The notes: generated by a model not told the origin, from the letters alone. Counted from the stretch's first letter, positions 1 through 12,800 are shown. The stretch is DNA of 64,000 bases from Symsagittifera roscoffensis (GCF_963678635.1 NC_087068.1:41129649-41193648); one strand, 5' to 3'. Made by a program: numbers and translations.

Positions 1-1390
1 ATATCAAATTCCAAAATTAAATTGTGAACAAATATTTCAACTGTGGGTATGTTTGTACCAATAGCTGAAATTTAACCCATCTGAATCACCTTTAGATCAT
101 TGTACCATCCACGTGGAAAATTGATATCAAAAGATGTGAATAGATTTAATATAGTTGATCTATGTATACTGACACTTTTTTTAACCCACTGCAATTAAAA
201 TAGAACATTCTGCAAAGCAATGCAGTTTCAACCCACGTAATTCATAGAAAGGTAACACTTTTTTGATGTTTTGATGAACTTGTCAGAATGATGACCTTTA
301 TACTTTATCAGGTAGATATCCTGCTAGTTTCATGTAGAAAACTCTTATTTATAAAAGAAGACCCTTGAATGAATGTAGATGATGGATGATGTTTTTCATG
401 TTTGAGTTGATGTTTTTCTTGAACTTGTTGAGAAAAAAATCCTGGTTTTTGATTTTGGCATATAAAATCAACTTATCTTTATGTAGAAGCTCAATAAAAG
501 CAATAGAACTGTAAAAAGTAAACAAGCATACAAAAAAGGATGAGAGACTGAAAAATGGCCAATTCCTAGAGAAACCTTTTAAAACTGCTCGTATCATGTC
601 AAAACTTTGATCGCTCAGACTGCTATTTAACGCACCTGAAGTAGCGTCTGAGTTTTATTTTTGACGAGAAATTCATTTCATCGTCGTAATTTCAGCCGAG
701 ATGTTTTAGCAAAGTATAAGTTTTCTATGATTTTTTTCTACTTGTTCCGACTTTCGTAACAAAAGTAACGGAATATTTGTGCTCGGGGTGGGTTTTTCTT
801 CCTTCAGACAAATTTCGACTCTTTAACTAGCCATTGTGGCAGGATTTTTTTTATTTCATTCAAAAGTTCTTGTTGTCCTAAGCACTTGAAAAGACATTTC
901 ACGTGTGATAATTTTTCGTTAAGTTATGGGGGTTTAAAGATTGCCATTTTGGTCAATTTGGGAAAATTACCGCGCGATCTGATTCGCGCTATTACCGCGT
1001 AAGCGGAGACTTTATCCGTCTTAGAAATCATTCCAAATTTGTTGAAGGAATCTTATTTGCCTGAATTGATTTGTTAATAGGAGCGGAATCTATCACTTTG
1101 TACTTAATATGGCGTAAGTGGGGATGATTTTCGCAAAAATCCCAAATTTAAAAAATATATGTATTTAATTTTTCAAGTTATTACTGCTCCATAGACCTTA
1201 AAAGGCAATCGGAACATTCAGGGCTTCGCCCTGATACGAGCAGTCTTGTTTTATTTCTGTTCATCCTAACTTCAGACTAATTCTGGCCCACACTGAGATT
1301 TATGTGAATTTAGCAAACAAAATTATTTTTCTTTCACAAAACGTTTTCAAAATAAAGAATTTTCATATTCTAAATCGATTAAATTGGGTT
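1..1390. other. no gene seen; repeat-derived upstream flank
   Basis: No open frame here has recognisable protein features or splice-site support. About 715-1250 belongs to a dispersed repeat family listed separately. The rest is AT-rich sequence up to the first tandem unit at about 1391. Confidence 0.5.
715..1250 (+). repeat. dispersed repeat family A, copy 1
   Basis: This stretch matches 40305-40860 almost throughout: both run from the words 'gttccgactttcg' and 'acggaatatttgtgctcgg' to 'cattcagggcttcgccctga' followed by 'gagcagtcttg'. Shorter diverged relatives lie at about 34500-34830, 35920-36250 and 36985-37200. The short palindrome 'cagggcttcgccctg' near the 3' end would form a small hairpin. 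No coding capacity or terminal repeats were seen, so the class is unknown; a non-autonomous transposon is the simplest guess. Confidence 0.6.
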
Positions 1391-3170
1391 GTACTTTGTT
1401 GAGATTTTCACTAAAGGATTTGCAAATCTTACAGCAGTTATTGCGTTACTCAAAAGCTAGTAGCAAGCTGCACCTTGTCATGTTTTATGTATAATTACAA
1501 AAAAAAACTAAGAATCCATTAACCTACTCATGGTTGATAAAAAATACAGAGAGAGTAGAATTCAAATTCAAACCCCCCCATAGCAAAAACAAGAAAAGAA
1601 TTTTTTGAACTTTTTAGGGTCAACTTTTGAAAACAATCAACTGAGCTTAAATTATTTCTGCTAATTTCTAACGAAACAAGGAACTTTCTAAAAAAAAATC
1701 GGACTGCATCATGAGGTCTCATGAATGGTTCATATTTTTAAGAACATTGATAAAATTTAAAGATAAAATTGAAAACAGTTTGACAGTACCTTGCCCCAAA
1801 GATACTGTAATGATTTCTGAGCCCGAATAAAGCACCGCTCGCGCGTTAATAGACCGCGCGTTCATTGTCCCAAATTAAGTGAAATTGCGTTTTTCAAACA
1901 ACCATAACCCTACAAAAAAGATCGAAGGTAAAATACTTTTTATCTTTGAACTCAAATAGTCAATACTTTATAGTATGAAAATGGTATAGAAAACTGTATT
2001 CAAAGTGGATTATTAAACAGCGAAATTTAGTTGGAAAAAATGAGAAATTTGGGTTGAGAATTTTTCCATTCTTTTTGCAAAAATTGGGTCATTATTTACG
2101 CCATTTTCTTGCAATACTTGGAAAAAAATTGAATATGCCGAACTTGTTGATACCTAATAGTTGATTTTTGAGTTTTTGATTGACACAAATGAAGAAGTTC
2201 TGATATCAACAACTTTTTTTCCGTGTGAACCTTGTGCTAGGACAGATTGTTGAACGTGATAACTATTAATTCACATTCTGCATTAGTTGAGTTTTTTCAA
2301 AAGATGATTTGCGTCGTTTATGGCTATAAATGGAAGCTTATTTTAAGTTGAAGCAACTCGTAATACAACAGAAGTTGGTCTAAAAGACGGAAATATTCTC
2401 GATAGTGAGAAAACGTTTTTGAAAAAAAAACAATGTTGAAGAACCATGGCAGAAATTACTTATCAGGTTAGCTATTCCCGTCTTATAGTATCCTAAAAAA
2501 AATTTTCATTTTTATACGAAAATATGTATCTTCTAACAAGTACATTCCCTTTTGGGCCGTTCAATTTTTGCGCTGTGGGTTTCAATGGGCAAAACTGTTC
2601 TCCTCATTTTCATAAACTTTACCATTTATCTCAATAAGAAAAACATCGTTGGAGGAGGACTTCGACATCTGCAAGAATTTAACATTCGATTAATGGTTTT
2701 TAATTCAACTTGGCCAAATTGGGATGATTTTCTGACAAACACACATGGAATTTTTTTTATGGAGTTCTTAGTAGTATTAATAACAATTATGACTTACTAA
2801 GTAGTTTACTAATGCGTCATAGGTCTGTCAATTATTTATAGACTCAAAAATTTTAAAATGACTTTTAACTTGATTTTGTCTTTGACGAACTTGAACATGT
2901 TTACAGACTCGATTCGGTTTGCGTGAACAAATCCTCGGACGCATTTTAGCTTTTTCCGAATCAAAATCAGTCTCTCATTGGTCTTGTTTTTCGTCTGCAA
3001 TCGAGTTTACTTGATTATTTTGTCATTAGTCGTAACAAGTTAAATGTGATATCCTTTTATTAAAAAGTTTTTAAAATTAACGTAACAAATCAGCGCAACA
3101 AATCACCAGACCTTAAAGTTTTATTTTCCTAAACTTGAATAAAACAACATAAATAGAGTTTCTGAAACTA

Positions 3171-4458
3171 ATGATACCTCCCAATAGAATGATCAATATG
3201 CGAAATAGCAATTCTTTGCGCGTAATTCAAATTGGAATAGCAGCTATTCTTGTTTTCAACATCAGCTTGTGGGTAATTTTTCTGAGCCCGGGTCTGAATG
3301 ACGAAAGCGATGATTGTCACCCTTGTAAACTGGAAGACCTGGAAAAAGATTTGGACTACCCTGGAAATCATCTTGCAGAACCATATTTCATCCAGGAAAA
3401 CCAAAAGCTCTGCAACAATACATTGAAAAACCCGATTTTGATCTTGGTTCCGAGTAGACTGAGAGATTTTGACAAGAGGACTGTGATTAGAGAGACTTGG
3501 GCCAACTTGGACTCTTATTTGAGACGACCTCTTAGGAGCTACATTTTGGCATTCACGGTCAGTATTATCTCTACATCCACACATATTTACTGCTGAAAAT
3601 TTGTTCACTGCGAATCCTAGGCTTCTCAAGATGCATATGCAATTTTCAACAATGCATTTTTAATAATCTTCTAAAGCATTTGATCCGTTTTGATCGAAAC
3701 CTATTTTGATGTTTTCATTTTCAAAAAAAAATTGCTTTTGTAATCCAAACTGTCAATTAAACCAAGGAAAATCTAAAATTTCTAAGAAGCAGGCGTTTTT
3801 TCAGATTGCTCAAGAAGAAAAACTTAAAATCATAAAAGCAAATTCGTTTCCAAGCTAAGACTTATGTTTTCAGGTTGCTATTCCGGCTGACGAGCGTGAG
3901 GAAGAAATAGTGACTCAAGAACAAGCCATGTAGTGCTTAACTTCAAGGACGAGTACAACAAACTCACCCTCCAAATGCTCCTCTCCTTCAAATGGGTGCA
4001 GAAGTTTTGCAACAATTCAGAGCTGGTGTTCAAAGTGGACGATGACACCTACATTCACCTGTCTGCACTGGAGAGAATCATGGGATGGATCTACAAAACT
4101 AAATCGCCGACTGGCTTCTTCAGAAGCAGGGTTAGTTAAAATTGATCAGCTGCAGTAAACTTGAAAATAGAAACGACAAAAAACGAAAAACTAAAAAATC
4201 ATGAAAGTTATGCGTAACGATTAGTTGTTTTGAAATGAGCCTGAAACATTCCCTTAAAATATAGAACTGTTTATCCTTCTTCATTTGCGTTTTTCTGACA
4301 ATACTTATGGCGAATGTTTCTGACTTGAAATAATGATTTAAAAACTAGTGCTACCCATTTGTGTATCAGTAATGAACTAACTGGTTGCTTTTTTTCAGGC
4401 TGCTGATGACAACAGAGTAAAGAAGCTGCAAGGAGGCATCCACACTTCGTTCAGTCCC
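3171..4458 (+). pseudogene. GalT-I copy 1: beta-1,3-galactosyltransferase-like (GT31), frameshifted
   Basis: Exons 3171-3557, 3874-4130 and 4399-4458 are bounded by AG acceptors and GT donors (gtcagt, gttagt, gtaaga). Exon 1 (129 codons) encodes a short cytosolic tail, one membrane anchor at about residues 17-37, a stem, and the GT31 motif with RETW. Exon 2 carries the metal-binding DDD motif (VDDDTY). This is the plan of a Golgi type II glycosyltransferase that adds a beta-1,3-linked hexose to glycans. Exon 2 is 257 nt against 258 in GalT-II, and about 10 nt are missing just before VLNF where GalT-II has WGDIV. The frame therefore breaks and meets TAG at 3930-3932. Exon 3 (20 codons, ending GGIHTSFSP) aligns with GalT-II exon 3. 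No last exon with the EDV motif was found before the unit ends. Family call is firm; dead status is likely unless the base deletion is a sequencing error. Confidence 0.8.
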
Positions 4459-4628
4459 GTAAGATCCTTCTTCTTGTCTTGTATGCCCTTTTAATATTGA
4501 GATAGCCATGCAAACTGCCCTCTCTATGTTACCCAGTCTCAACTAACAATATCGTTATTTGTAATTCATAATATTTCTCGAGCTCTTGTTGAAGAAACGT
4601 AACCGTATCGAGTTTACCGTATACGGGT

Positions 4629-4999
4629 TAATCACTTATTAACCCGTAATAAGCACTTATTATAATAATCTCCGTTTCATCATTATCACTTCAATTTCTA
4701 GAAAAATTCGTAGGGTTTGACTAGAATATGTGAAGAAATTCCTGACTCCAACCTCGGTTACTGTGACCTACCAAACCAATAACAAACCAGCTGTCTACAT
4801 GGGCATAACTGAATTAATGCTGCTAATCACTTATTAACCCGTAATAATCACTTATTATAATAATCTCCGTTTCATCATTATCACTTCAATTTCTAGAAAA
4901 ATTCGTAGGGTTTTGACTAGAATATGTGAAGAAATTCCTGACTCCAACCTCGGTTACTGTGACCTACCAAACCAATAACAAACCAGCTGTCTACATGGG
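4629..4999 (+). repeat. 195-bp tandem duplication at the end of GalT-I unit 1
   Basis: The block starting 'taatcacttattaacccgtaat' at 4629 begins again at 4824, 195 bases later, and runs to 'ctacatgggt' at 5000. The junction with unit 2 follows at once. Both copies hold a short open stretch (around 4736-4820) that could be a decayed exon, but it does not match the GalT last exon convincingly. Confidence 0.85.
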
Positions 5000-5005
5000 T
5001 TTGTT

Positions 5006-7282
5006 GTACTTTGTTGAGATTTTCACTAAAGGATTTGCAAATCTTACAGCAGTTATTGCGTTACTCAAAAGCTAGTAGCAAGCTGCACCTTGTCATGTTT
5101 TATGTATAATTACAAAAAAAAACTAAGAATCCATTAACCTACTCATGGTTGATAAAAAATACAGAGAGAGTAGAATTCAAATTCAACCCCCCCCCCCCAT
5201 AGCAAAAACAAGAAAAGAATTTTTTGAACTTTTTAGGGTCAACTTTTGAAAACAATCAACTGAGCTTAAATTATTTCTGCTAAAATCTAACGAAACAAGG
5301 AACTTTCTAAAAAAAACTCAGACTGCATCATGAGGTCTCGTGAATGGTTCATATTTTTAAGAACATTGATAAAATTTAAAGATAAAATTGAAAACAGTTT
5401 GACAGTACCTTGCCCCAAAGATACTGTAATGATTTCTGAGCCCGAATAAAGCACCGCTCGCGCGTTAATAGACCGCGCGTTCATTGTCCCAAATTAGGTG
5501 AAATTGCGTTTTTCAAACAACCATAACCCTACAAAAAAGATCGAAGGTAAAATACTTTTTATCTTTGAACTCAAATAGTCAATACTTTATAGTATGAAAA
5601 TGGTATAGAAAACTGTATTCAAAGTGGATTATTAAACAGCGAAATTTGGTTGGAAAAAATGAGAAATTTGGGTTGAGAATTTTTCCATTCTTTTTGCAAA
5701 AATTGGGTCATTATTTACGCCATTTTCTTGCAATACTTGGAAAAAAATTGAATATGCCGAACTTGTTGATACCTAATAGTTGATTTTTGAGTTTTTGATT
5801 GACACAAATGAAGAAGTTCTGATATCAACAACTTTTTTTCCGTGTGAACCTTGTGCTAGGACAGATTGTTGAACGTGATCACTATTAATTCACATTCTGC
5901 ATTAGTTGAATTTTTTCAAAAGATGATTTGCGTCGTTTATGGCTATAAATGGAAGCTTATTTTAAGTTGAAGCAACTCGTAATACAACAGAAGTTGGTCT
6001 AAAAGACAGAAATATTCTCGATAGTGAGAAAACGTTTTTGCAAAAAAAAACAATGTTGAAGAACCATGTCAGAAATTACTTATCAGGTTAGCTATTCCCG
6101 TCTTATGGTATCCTAAAAAAATATTCAACTTTATACAAAAATATGTATCTTCTAACAAGTACATTCCCTTTTGGGCCCTTCAATTTTTGCGCTGTGGGTT
6201 GCAATGGGCAAAACTGTTCTCCTCATTTTCATAAACTTTACCATTTATCTCAATAAGAAAAACATCGTTGAAGGAGGACTTCGACATCTGCGAGAATATA
6301 ACATTCAATTAATAGTTTTTAATTCAGCTTGGCCAAATTGGGATGATTTTCTGACAAACACACATGGAATTTTTTTTATGGAGTTCTTAGTAGTATTAAT
6401 AACAATTATGACTTACTAAGTAGTTTACTAATGCGTCATAGGTCTGTCAATTATTTATAGACTCAAAAATTTTAAAATGACTTTTAACTTGATTGTGTCT
6501 TTGACGAACTTGAACATGTTTACAGACTCGATTCGGTTTGCGTGAACAAATCCTCGGACGCATTTTAGCTTTTTCCGAATCAAAATCAGTCTCTCATTGG
6601 TCTTGTTTTTCGTCTGCAATCGAGTTTACTTGATTATTTTGTCATTAGTCGTAACAAGTTAAATGTGATATCCTTTTATTAAAAAGTTTTTAAAATTAAC
6701 GTAACAAATCAGCGCAACAAATCACCAGACCTTAAAGTTTTATTTTCCTAAACTTGAATAAAACAACATAAATAGAGTTTCTGAAACTAATGATACCTCC
6801 CAATAGAATGATCAATATGCGAAATAGCAATTCTTTGCGCGTAATTCAAATTGGAATAGCAGCTATTCTTGTTTTCAACATCAGCTTGTGGGTAATTTTT
6901 CTGAGCCCGGGTCTGAATGACGAAAGCGATGATTGTCACCCTTGTAAACTGGAAGACCTGGAAAAAGATTTGGACTACCCTGGAAATCATCTTGCAGAAC
7001 CCTATTTCATCCAGGAAAACCAAAAGCTCTGCAACAATACATCGGAAAACCCGATTTTGATCTTGGTTCCGAGTAGACTGAGAGATTTTGACAAGAGGAC
7101 TGTGATTAGAGAGACTTGGGCCAACTTGGACTCTTATTTGAGACGACCTCTTAGGAGCTACATTTTGGCATTCACGGTCAGTATTATCTCTACATCCACA
7201 CATATTTACTGCTGAAAATTTGTTCACTGCGAATCCTAGGCTTCTCAAGATGCATATGCAATTTTCAACAATGCATTTTTAA
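5006..7282 (+). repeat. GalT-I tandem unit 2, cut by assembly gap
   Basis: Near-identical repeat of 1391-3663. It stops exactly where the N run starts, so the rest of the unit, expected to be about 1.3 kb, is absent or collapsed. Sequence after the gap (from 7483) does not resemble any part of the unit. Confidence 0.9.
6790..7176 (+). CDS. GalT-I copy 2, exon 1 only (GT31 glycosyltransferase, partial)
   Basis: A 387-nt exon (129 codons, phase 0, donor gtcagt) differs from copy 1 at three bases: one silent, plus the adjacent changes Leu to Ser and Lys to Glu after CNNT. It encodes the type II anchor (about residues 17-37), a stem with an Asn-X-Ser/Thr site (NNTS), and the start of the catalytic domain (ILVPSR, RETW). 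The exon carrying the DDD motif should lie about 317 bases further on but falls in or beyond the gap. Whether this copy is functional cannot be judged. Confidence 0.75.
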
Positions 7283-7482
7283 NNNNNNNNNNNNNNNNNN
7301 NNNNNNNNNNNNNNNNNNNNNNNNNNNNNNNNNNNNNNNNNNNNNNNNNNNNNNNNNNNNNNNNNNNNNNNNNNNNNNNNNNNNNNNNNNNNNNNNNNNN
7401 NNNNNNNNNNNNNNNNNNNNNNNNNNNNNNNNNNNNNNNNNNNNNNNNNNNNNNNNNNNNNNNNNNNNNNNNNNNNNNNNNN
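7283..7482. other. assembly gap (200 N)
   Basis: Exactly 200 N, a common placeholder for a gap of unknown size. It interrupts GalT-I unit 2, so at least 1.3 kb of that unit may be hidden and the local copy number is uncertain. Confidence 0.98.
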
Positions 7483-8174
7483 CGTCTTCAAAAAAGTTAA
7501 TAAATTTTAAAAAATTTTAAATTCACTACGTAATTTATTCTATTAAAATAGTTTAAATTATTTAGTTAAGTAACTAAGTAATGCCACTAAGTCACAAAGC
7601 CAAAACATTTTGAGATTCAAAACTCAAGCGATTGTCTTGATGTTTTTTGGCCTATCAGCTGAGCAGATGGGAGATCGGTCGACACATTCTCTCATAAATG
7701 GGACCTTATGTTGGTGCTAAAAACTGCCTTTTTTGTAATATTTCTTTTTGATTGAAAAATGATTATATAAGAAGAGTTCTCATTCACCCCTGGACCTCGA
7801 TAAAATATCTGCGAAGTTGCATTGACATACCACTTTTACCAAAAAGAAAGTCCAATTTTTCAACCAGTGTGAAGGAGTGAGGAAAACTAACGCCTTGGGT
7901 ATTTTTTTTGCTGCTTACAGTTTGTGGATCAAATACAGGGAAAAGTTGGTTGCATGAAATGCTATTAAGCTTTCTTCAAAGACTCAACATGATTTTTTTA
8001 TCTAATTTTGTCTTAATGCAAAATACGAGCAGTTAATTGATTTTTTTTTTGTTACAGGAAGTTTTTTTCCTTCTGAAAAAATACGTGCTACTTGGAAACG
8101 GAAAGGATATTTGTGATGAACTAGAAACGAAAAACAGAAAAACCGTACAATCTCTCCCCCCAATAGTGCACTAC

Positions 8175-9345
8175 CCTAAATGACACTTATTTTGCTGAAA
8201 CAAGACAGAAAGTTCAACAGATGATTTTTCTATTTCTTCGGGTTTTAAACGAAACAATGCTTTGTTGAAAGGTTCAAACCCTTGTTTGAACTGATGCCTC
8301 ATATGTACACTATCTATTTGATCATTAAAATGACTCAAAAGTTTTAAGTAGTGGAAGTAAATAATCAAAGTATTAACTTAATGAAAACGATGGCAAATTT
8401 TTTTGATGGCGCAATTTTTTTGAAATCGATTAAACTTTTTTGTGGGTTCAAGGCTTACGCAAATAAAAATAAGAGCTTCAGTTTTTGTTTGATAACTTGA
8501 TAAATCGTATGTTTTCATCTGACTGATTGATCTCAAATAAACTTTTTTAAGCACAAGTGATCAGTTTTAACAAGAAAGGTTCAATTGGACTGTTTTTGAT
8601 GATTTGTCTTGTCTGATTCATGCTTGATTTCGCATGTTTTAGGATGGTTAAGACTCAGTCATGAAACAGTTTTTAATCAGCAACACTTCGTTTTTATTGA
8701 ATTTGATGCCCTGATGGTTTAATCACATCAATTGTACAAAGTAACGGCAAATGAAACACAAAAAAAAATGAATGCAAAAAATTTTCTGCTGATGTGATTG
8801 TGTACAATACAATTGATGTGATAGTACGCACCATCAGGGCAACAAATAAAAAAAATTAAGTGTTGCTGATGAAAAACAGTCTGATGTCTGAAGCTTAAAT
8901 ATACTAAAATATGCAAAAACATGCATGAGTCAGTTCAAAAAACAGTCAATTTTAACCTTTCTTGTTTAAACTGGTCATTTGTGCTTGATAAAAAATGATT
9001 TAAGATCATTCAGTCAAAAAAAAGCATACGAATTATCAAGTTGCCGAGCAAACATTGAAGCTCTCATAATTTTTTGCACAAAACCTGCACCGATAGAGCA
9101 CCACCAAAAAATCAATCATCATTTTAAAAAAAAATGCTTTTGTTTTTAGTTTGTTAGTTTTTTCTCATTTACTTCCATTATTTAAAACTTTGAATCATTT
9201 TCTATAATCAGATAGATAGTACATATGGGGCATCAGTTCAAACCAGGGCTTAAGCCTTTCAATAAAGCAATGTGCTGTTCAAAACCCGAAGGCTTATAAA
9301 AATCATGCGTTGACTTTCCGGCTTGTTTCAGCAAAATAAGTATCT
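8175..9345. mobile_element. large imperfect palindrome (fold-back element), about 1.17 kb
   Basis: The left arm from about 8180 ('acttattttgctgaaacaag') is matched in reverse complement by the right arm ending about 9343 ('cttgtttcagcaaaataagt'). Matching landmarks continue inward, including 'ttgaactgatgc' near 8287 against 'gcatcagttcaa' near 9231, and 'gatgccctgatgg' near 8705 against 'ccatcagggc' near 8832. The turn is at about 8755-8780. Arms are about 570 bp each with scattered mismatches. No transposase frame lies between them, so this is a fold-back or MITE-like element. Confidence 0.8.
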
Positions 9346-9469
9346 ATCAGTTTATTAACTGATTAGATAGGCTTGATAAATTTTGAATTAGGATAAAAAA
9401 AATTTTGAATCAGAAATTTTAACTCACTTTTATTAAAGTGCCAAGATCGGCTTTATAACTAAGCCCACA

Positions 9470-9860
9470 TGGATTTGCGTCTAATTCCACAGACATATCT
9501 TTTGCTAGTGTCAGTCAAATTTTGTCAAAGTTATTTTTATGTCATTAGTTTCTGGCGTCAAACGTGTTTTGGACGTGGAAGTGGCTCCGTTAAACTTCAC
9601 TGTATCCCACAACTTTTTCAGTGGAAGCTGCTTTCTTTTTTTTCTGTCGCTGGATTTCACTGTTTGTCAGTGAAATCCGTAGTCAATTTGTTTTTTTTTT
9701 GTCTTTGGGTTCTACAGGCATTCTTTTTGAACTATAAAAGAAAAGCTGAAATAAAACAAATCGATTGCGGAACCCACTTCCAAAACGTGGAATCCGGCTT
9801 TTTTATTCAGTTTGCCCCAAATGCCAAAACACTATTGTCTGCTGAGTCGAAAACAAGCAT
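9470..9860. mobile_element. second fold-back sequence with a perfect 11-bp core hairpin
   Basis: An 11-bp perfect stem lies at 9652-9662 and 9668-9678 with a 5-base loop. Outer parts also pair: 'cgtgttttggacgtggaagtgg' near 9560 is the rough reverse complement of 'cccacttccaaaacgtgg' near 9773. This makes an inverted repeat of roughly 390 bp. A 132-codon open frame crosses it, but the frame runs through both arms and shows no protein features. Confidence 0.6.
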
Positions 9861-9869
9861 GTCTTAGAA

Positions 9870-12800
9870 CTTGTTTCCCAAATTCGCATTTACGCTGAAT
9901 TCCAATTTTTTGCTCGCTCACCATAGCTCAGATTTATTGTCTAGTGCTTAAACATGTGTCTTTCGATTCCATCAGAAACCCGATTGAAAAAGATTTTTGA
10001 AAAATTGCGAATTCAGCTCAATTTATGCGGTTTCTAGTAGCAATAAATGCGGTAGCCAAATCATCACCAAATACGCTAGCTTGACGTCCTAATATCCCGC
10101 AAAAATAAAAAACCAAAACTTTCGCGGGCGAAACTCACCAGCAAGAAAAGTTATCGGATAAAACTTTTCGGATATAGTTTCACGTGACTGAATCCCACCT
10201 AGGACTAAAAACTTGAAAACTCTCACAAATTTTTTCCCTAAATGAAAATCAGGCAAAAAAAACAGCTCGAAAAATTGAAAATATTTTGTAAACCATACAT
10301 AGAGCTAAGATCAAAGTCGCAGCTTAAATAATTATGTTCTAAAGCAAAAGTAAAACTAAAAACACAAGTTTAAACAAGAAATGCTTGCAAGCTTCTGAAT
10401 TTTTTTCTTGTTCATTTTCGTTCATCCTTAAGAATTTTTAGAACACAGAAAACAAACCTGGCTGGCTCTGTCGTGAGTAGAAGTTATGAAGTTTCAGCCA
10501 AGCAAGTTAAGATGTAAGCTACGAGACGCAGCCACGATCGGAAGTAGAAACTGCTCCTATCCCTGGTTAAATAAGTCGAGCAAAATTTTTTCAAAAGTAC
10601 TTCTATACGAGAATCCGTAATTTGAGCCCAGCAAACTTATATAAAAGATTATGGCATTCTGTCAAAAATAACTAAGCGCAAATTAAACGTAGTCGGGCGC
10701 AAACAAAGATGGAATTGAACTTTAAATAAATTAAATGGTGCGTTTGCCAAACTGATTGTTGATTACGACTATGGGCCAAAAAAAAACATTCGAAAAAAAT
10801 TCAATATGAAACACGAAGACATTGAAAAGCAGTATAACTTTGATATAACATGAAAAAATTGATGCCCTGAGAATAAATTAGAACAAGGATAGCAAGGTTA
10901 CTGGGCAATAACATAGAATGTTCCGACCATAGTCTTAAAAGTTTTGTGTGGTGGTATAGTAAGATCTGAACAAAAAAAAGTAGAGACTAGATATATTCGA
11001 CAGTCATATTCAATTATGTCAATTGCAAAACCATTTCTGTAGAAAATTTACTGAAAAAGCGAAAAATTCCAAAAATCGAAAAAAAAACACTGAAAAAACT
11101 TTCGATTTTCTGCAGCATTTTTTTTTTGAATTTTTGATGTTTTTGATTCCTAAAGTGGCGCTATAAACAATCAAAAACTAGCTTGAATTTAAAAATAAGT
11201 TGTCACCGCTTAACAAAAGCGTAAATAAGGTATTGTAAGCTTGCACGCTCACCTTATTAGATTTCAGCTCACCTTTTTTTCCGACACTGAGAAAGTTTTT
11301 CGAACTTTTTTCATGTTCGAATCACAACGGAAAAGGGCTTTGTTATGATATCTTACTCGACACTTTCCAATGATTATTTTCAGTCCCTGATTTTGCGTGG
11401 AAAACAAAATTAAAGAAAAAAACACAACCGACTACCAGGGTTCCTCCGCATTTTTGAAATGTTTGGAAGAAAATTAGCTGTATACCAGCAATAGGTTAAA
11501 GATGGTCAATCTCCTGTATATTTGCCACTCACCTTAATATTTGTTGTTTGCGTTAAAAAAATTCCTGCTTTTCAAACTGCAACTACGATAAAGTAAATGC
11601 GGATTGGGATTGTCCTATTTGTATAGTATCGAGTAATTTCTAGATATCTGCTTTAAAATTTGCGACATCGATTCAAAATCACCGTGAAAACTTTTGAGAG
11701 CGTTGCTAGTTCTAGGCTGCTCGAAGTTGTACAATAGTTGAAGTTCCGAGTGTTTTGTCAAATTTTGTCAAACTCTTTAAGCTTTCCGGTTTTCGTAATC
11801 AAAAAGTTATCATCATCATAGTAGTTTTGATGTCGTCTGTGACCGACATTGGGATAATATTGGGTGAAATTTTGCAAAACTGCTCTTCATCCGTTTTGAA
11901 CAGATCGAAGTTTTTGTCCTCCCGATATTGAACGGTATAATTGGTTTCAAATGTCCTTAAGTAGATGTTGAAACTAATCAAAAAAATAACCCATTGATAT
12001 ACGTAGACTCTCTAAATCATTTTGAAAAAATCCGAAAATTAGCTCAAACTTTTATTGGAAGGAAAGTGTATGAAGAAAAAATTTTTTGAGCCTTTCCACT
12101 TCCAAAATTTTTTAAACTCACTATCTCTTGCTCTCTCCTTTCTAATGCACGTCCAGCTATGCGTGTTGAAACACTGACAAAATTTGTACAGAATGCTTCA
12201 ACCACTTAATTTCAAAAAAGTTTCGAATAAAAAGAAATCTTTTGAGAAACATCGAGGACTTTTTAAAACTTTTCTTGTCATTTTTTATGTACCTGTTTTT
12301 TTAATTAAATGAAGATTGACACAAAAAAGCTATTAATAGCTAAATTGAAGAACAAATTGTTGTTAGACTACTTTTAGGTGATCATTTTCCAATCAAAATT
12401 TGTCTCGTTTTATCTGAAAACAGAACAGAAAGAATTTTTTTGAAACTCAGATATTTTTTGTACATCTGTATATGGATACCACGCGTTACAGCATTCAAGT
12501 TTTTTGAATTAATCAGAACTAAGCGAAAGTTCAGTTCATTGTTCAGACTTATATATTAGAGTTCAAAATCACTGTAAATTTAACTCTCGAGGATCAACCG
12601 AAAGTTATGCACTATAAACGAACATGTTCAAAAATGTTACCTAAAAGAAATATTATTAAAAAAAATTTTTCCTAGAAATGTGAAGCTTGCTGTCAATAAC
12701 TTTATATTTTGTGGAAATCTAGAACTCTTTTTTGTTTTTTTTTATCTAATCAATTTGAGGTCTGTCAAAAAAGGCGCAATTTACAGACACTCAAATTAGC

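Larger units (their letters stand above)
1391..5005 (+). repeat. GalT-I tandem unit 1 (3.6 kb)
   Basis: The sequence from 'gtactttgttgag' at 1391 restarts at 5006, and matching landmarks stay 3615-3619 bases apart up to the assembly gap (exon 1 starts at 3171 and 6790). The two copies differ by roughly 1-3 percent, so the duplication is fairly recent. The unit contains GalT-I exons 1-3 but no recognisable exon 4. Confidence 0.9.

Noticed and set aside
2552-2800. 82-codon hydrophobic frame present in both GalT-I units (also 6171-6419)
   Set aside because: It starts at a non-ATG codon, and of about eight differences between the copies nearly all change the amino acid, so there is no sign of selection for protein.
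4736-4822. Possible GalT-I exon 4 remnant in the 195-bp duplication
   Set aside because: Only a weak resemblance (EEIP ... GYC) to the EEYP ... CC segment, no clear acceptor and no EDV motif.
9469-9867. 132-codon plus-strand frame
   Set aside because: It runs through both arms of a fold-back repeat and has no recognisable motif or splice support.
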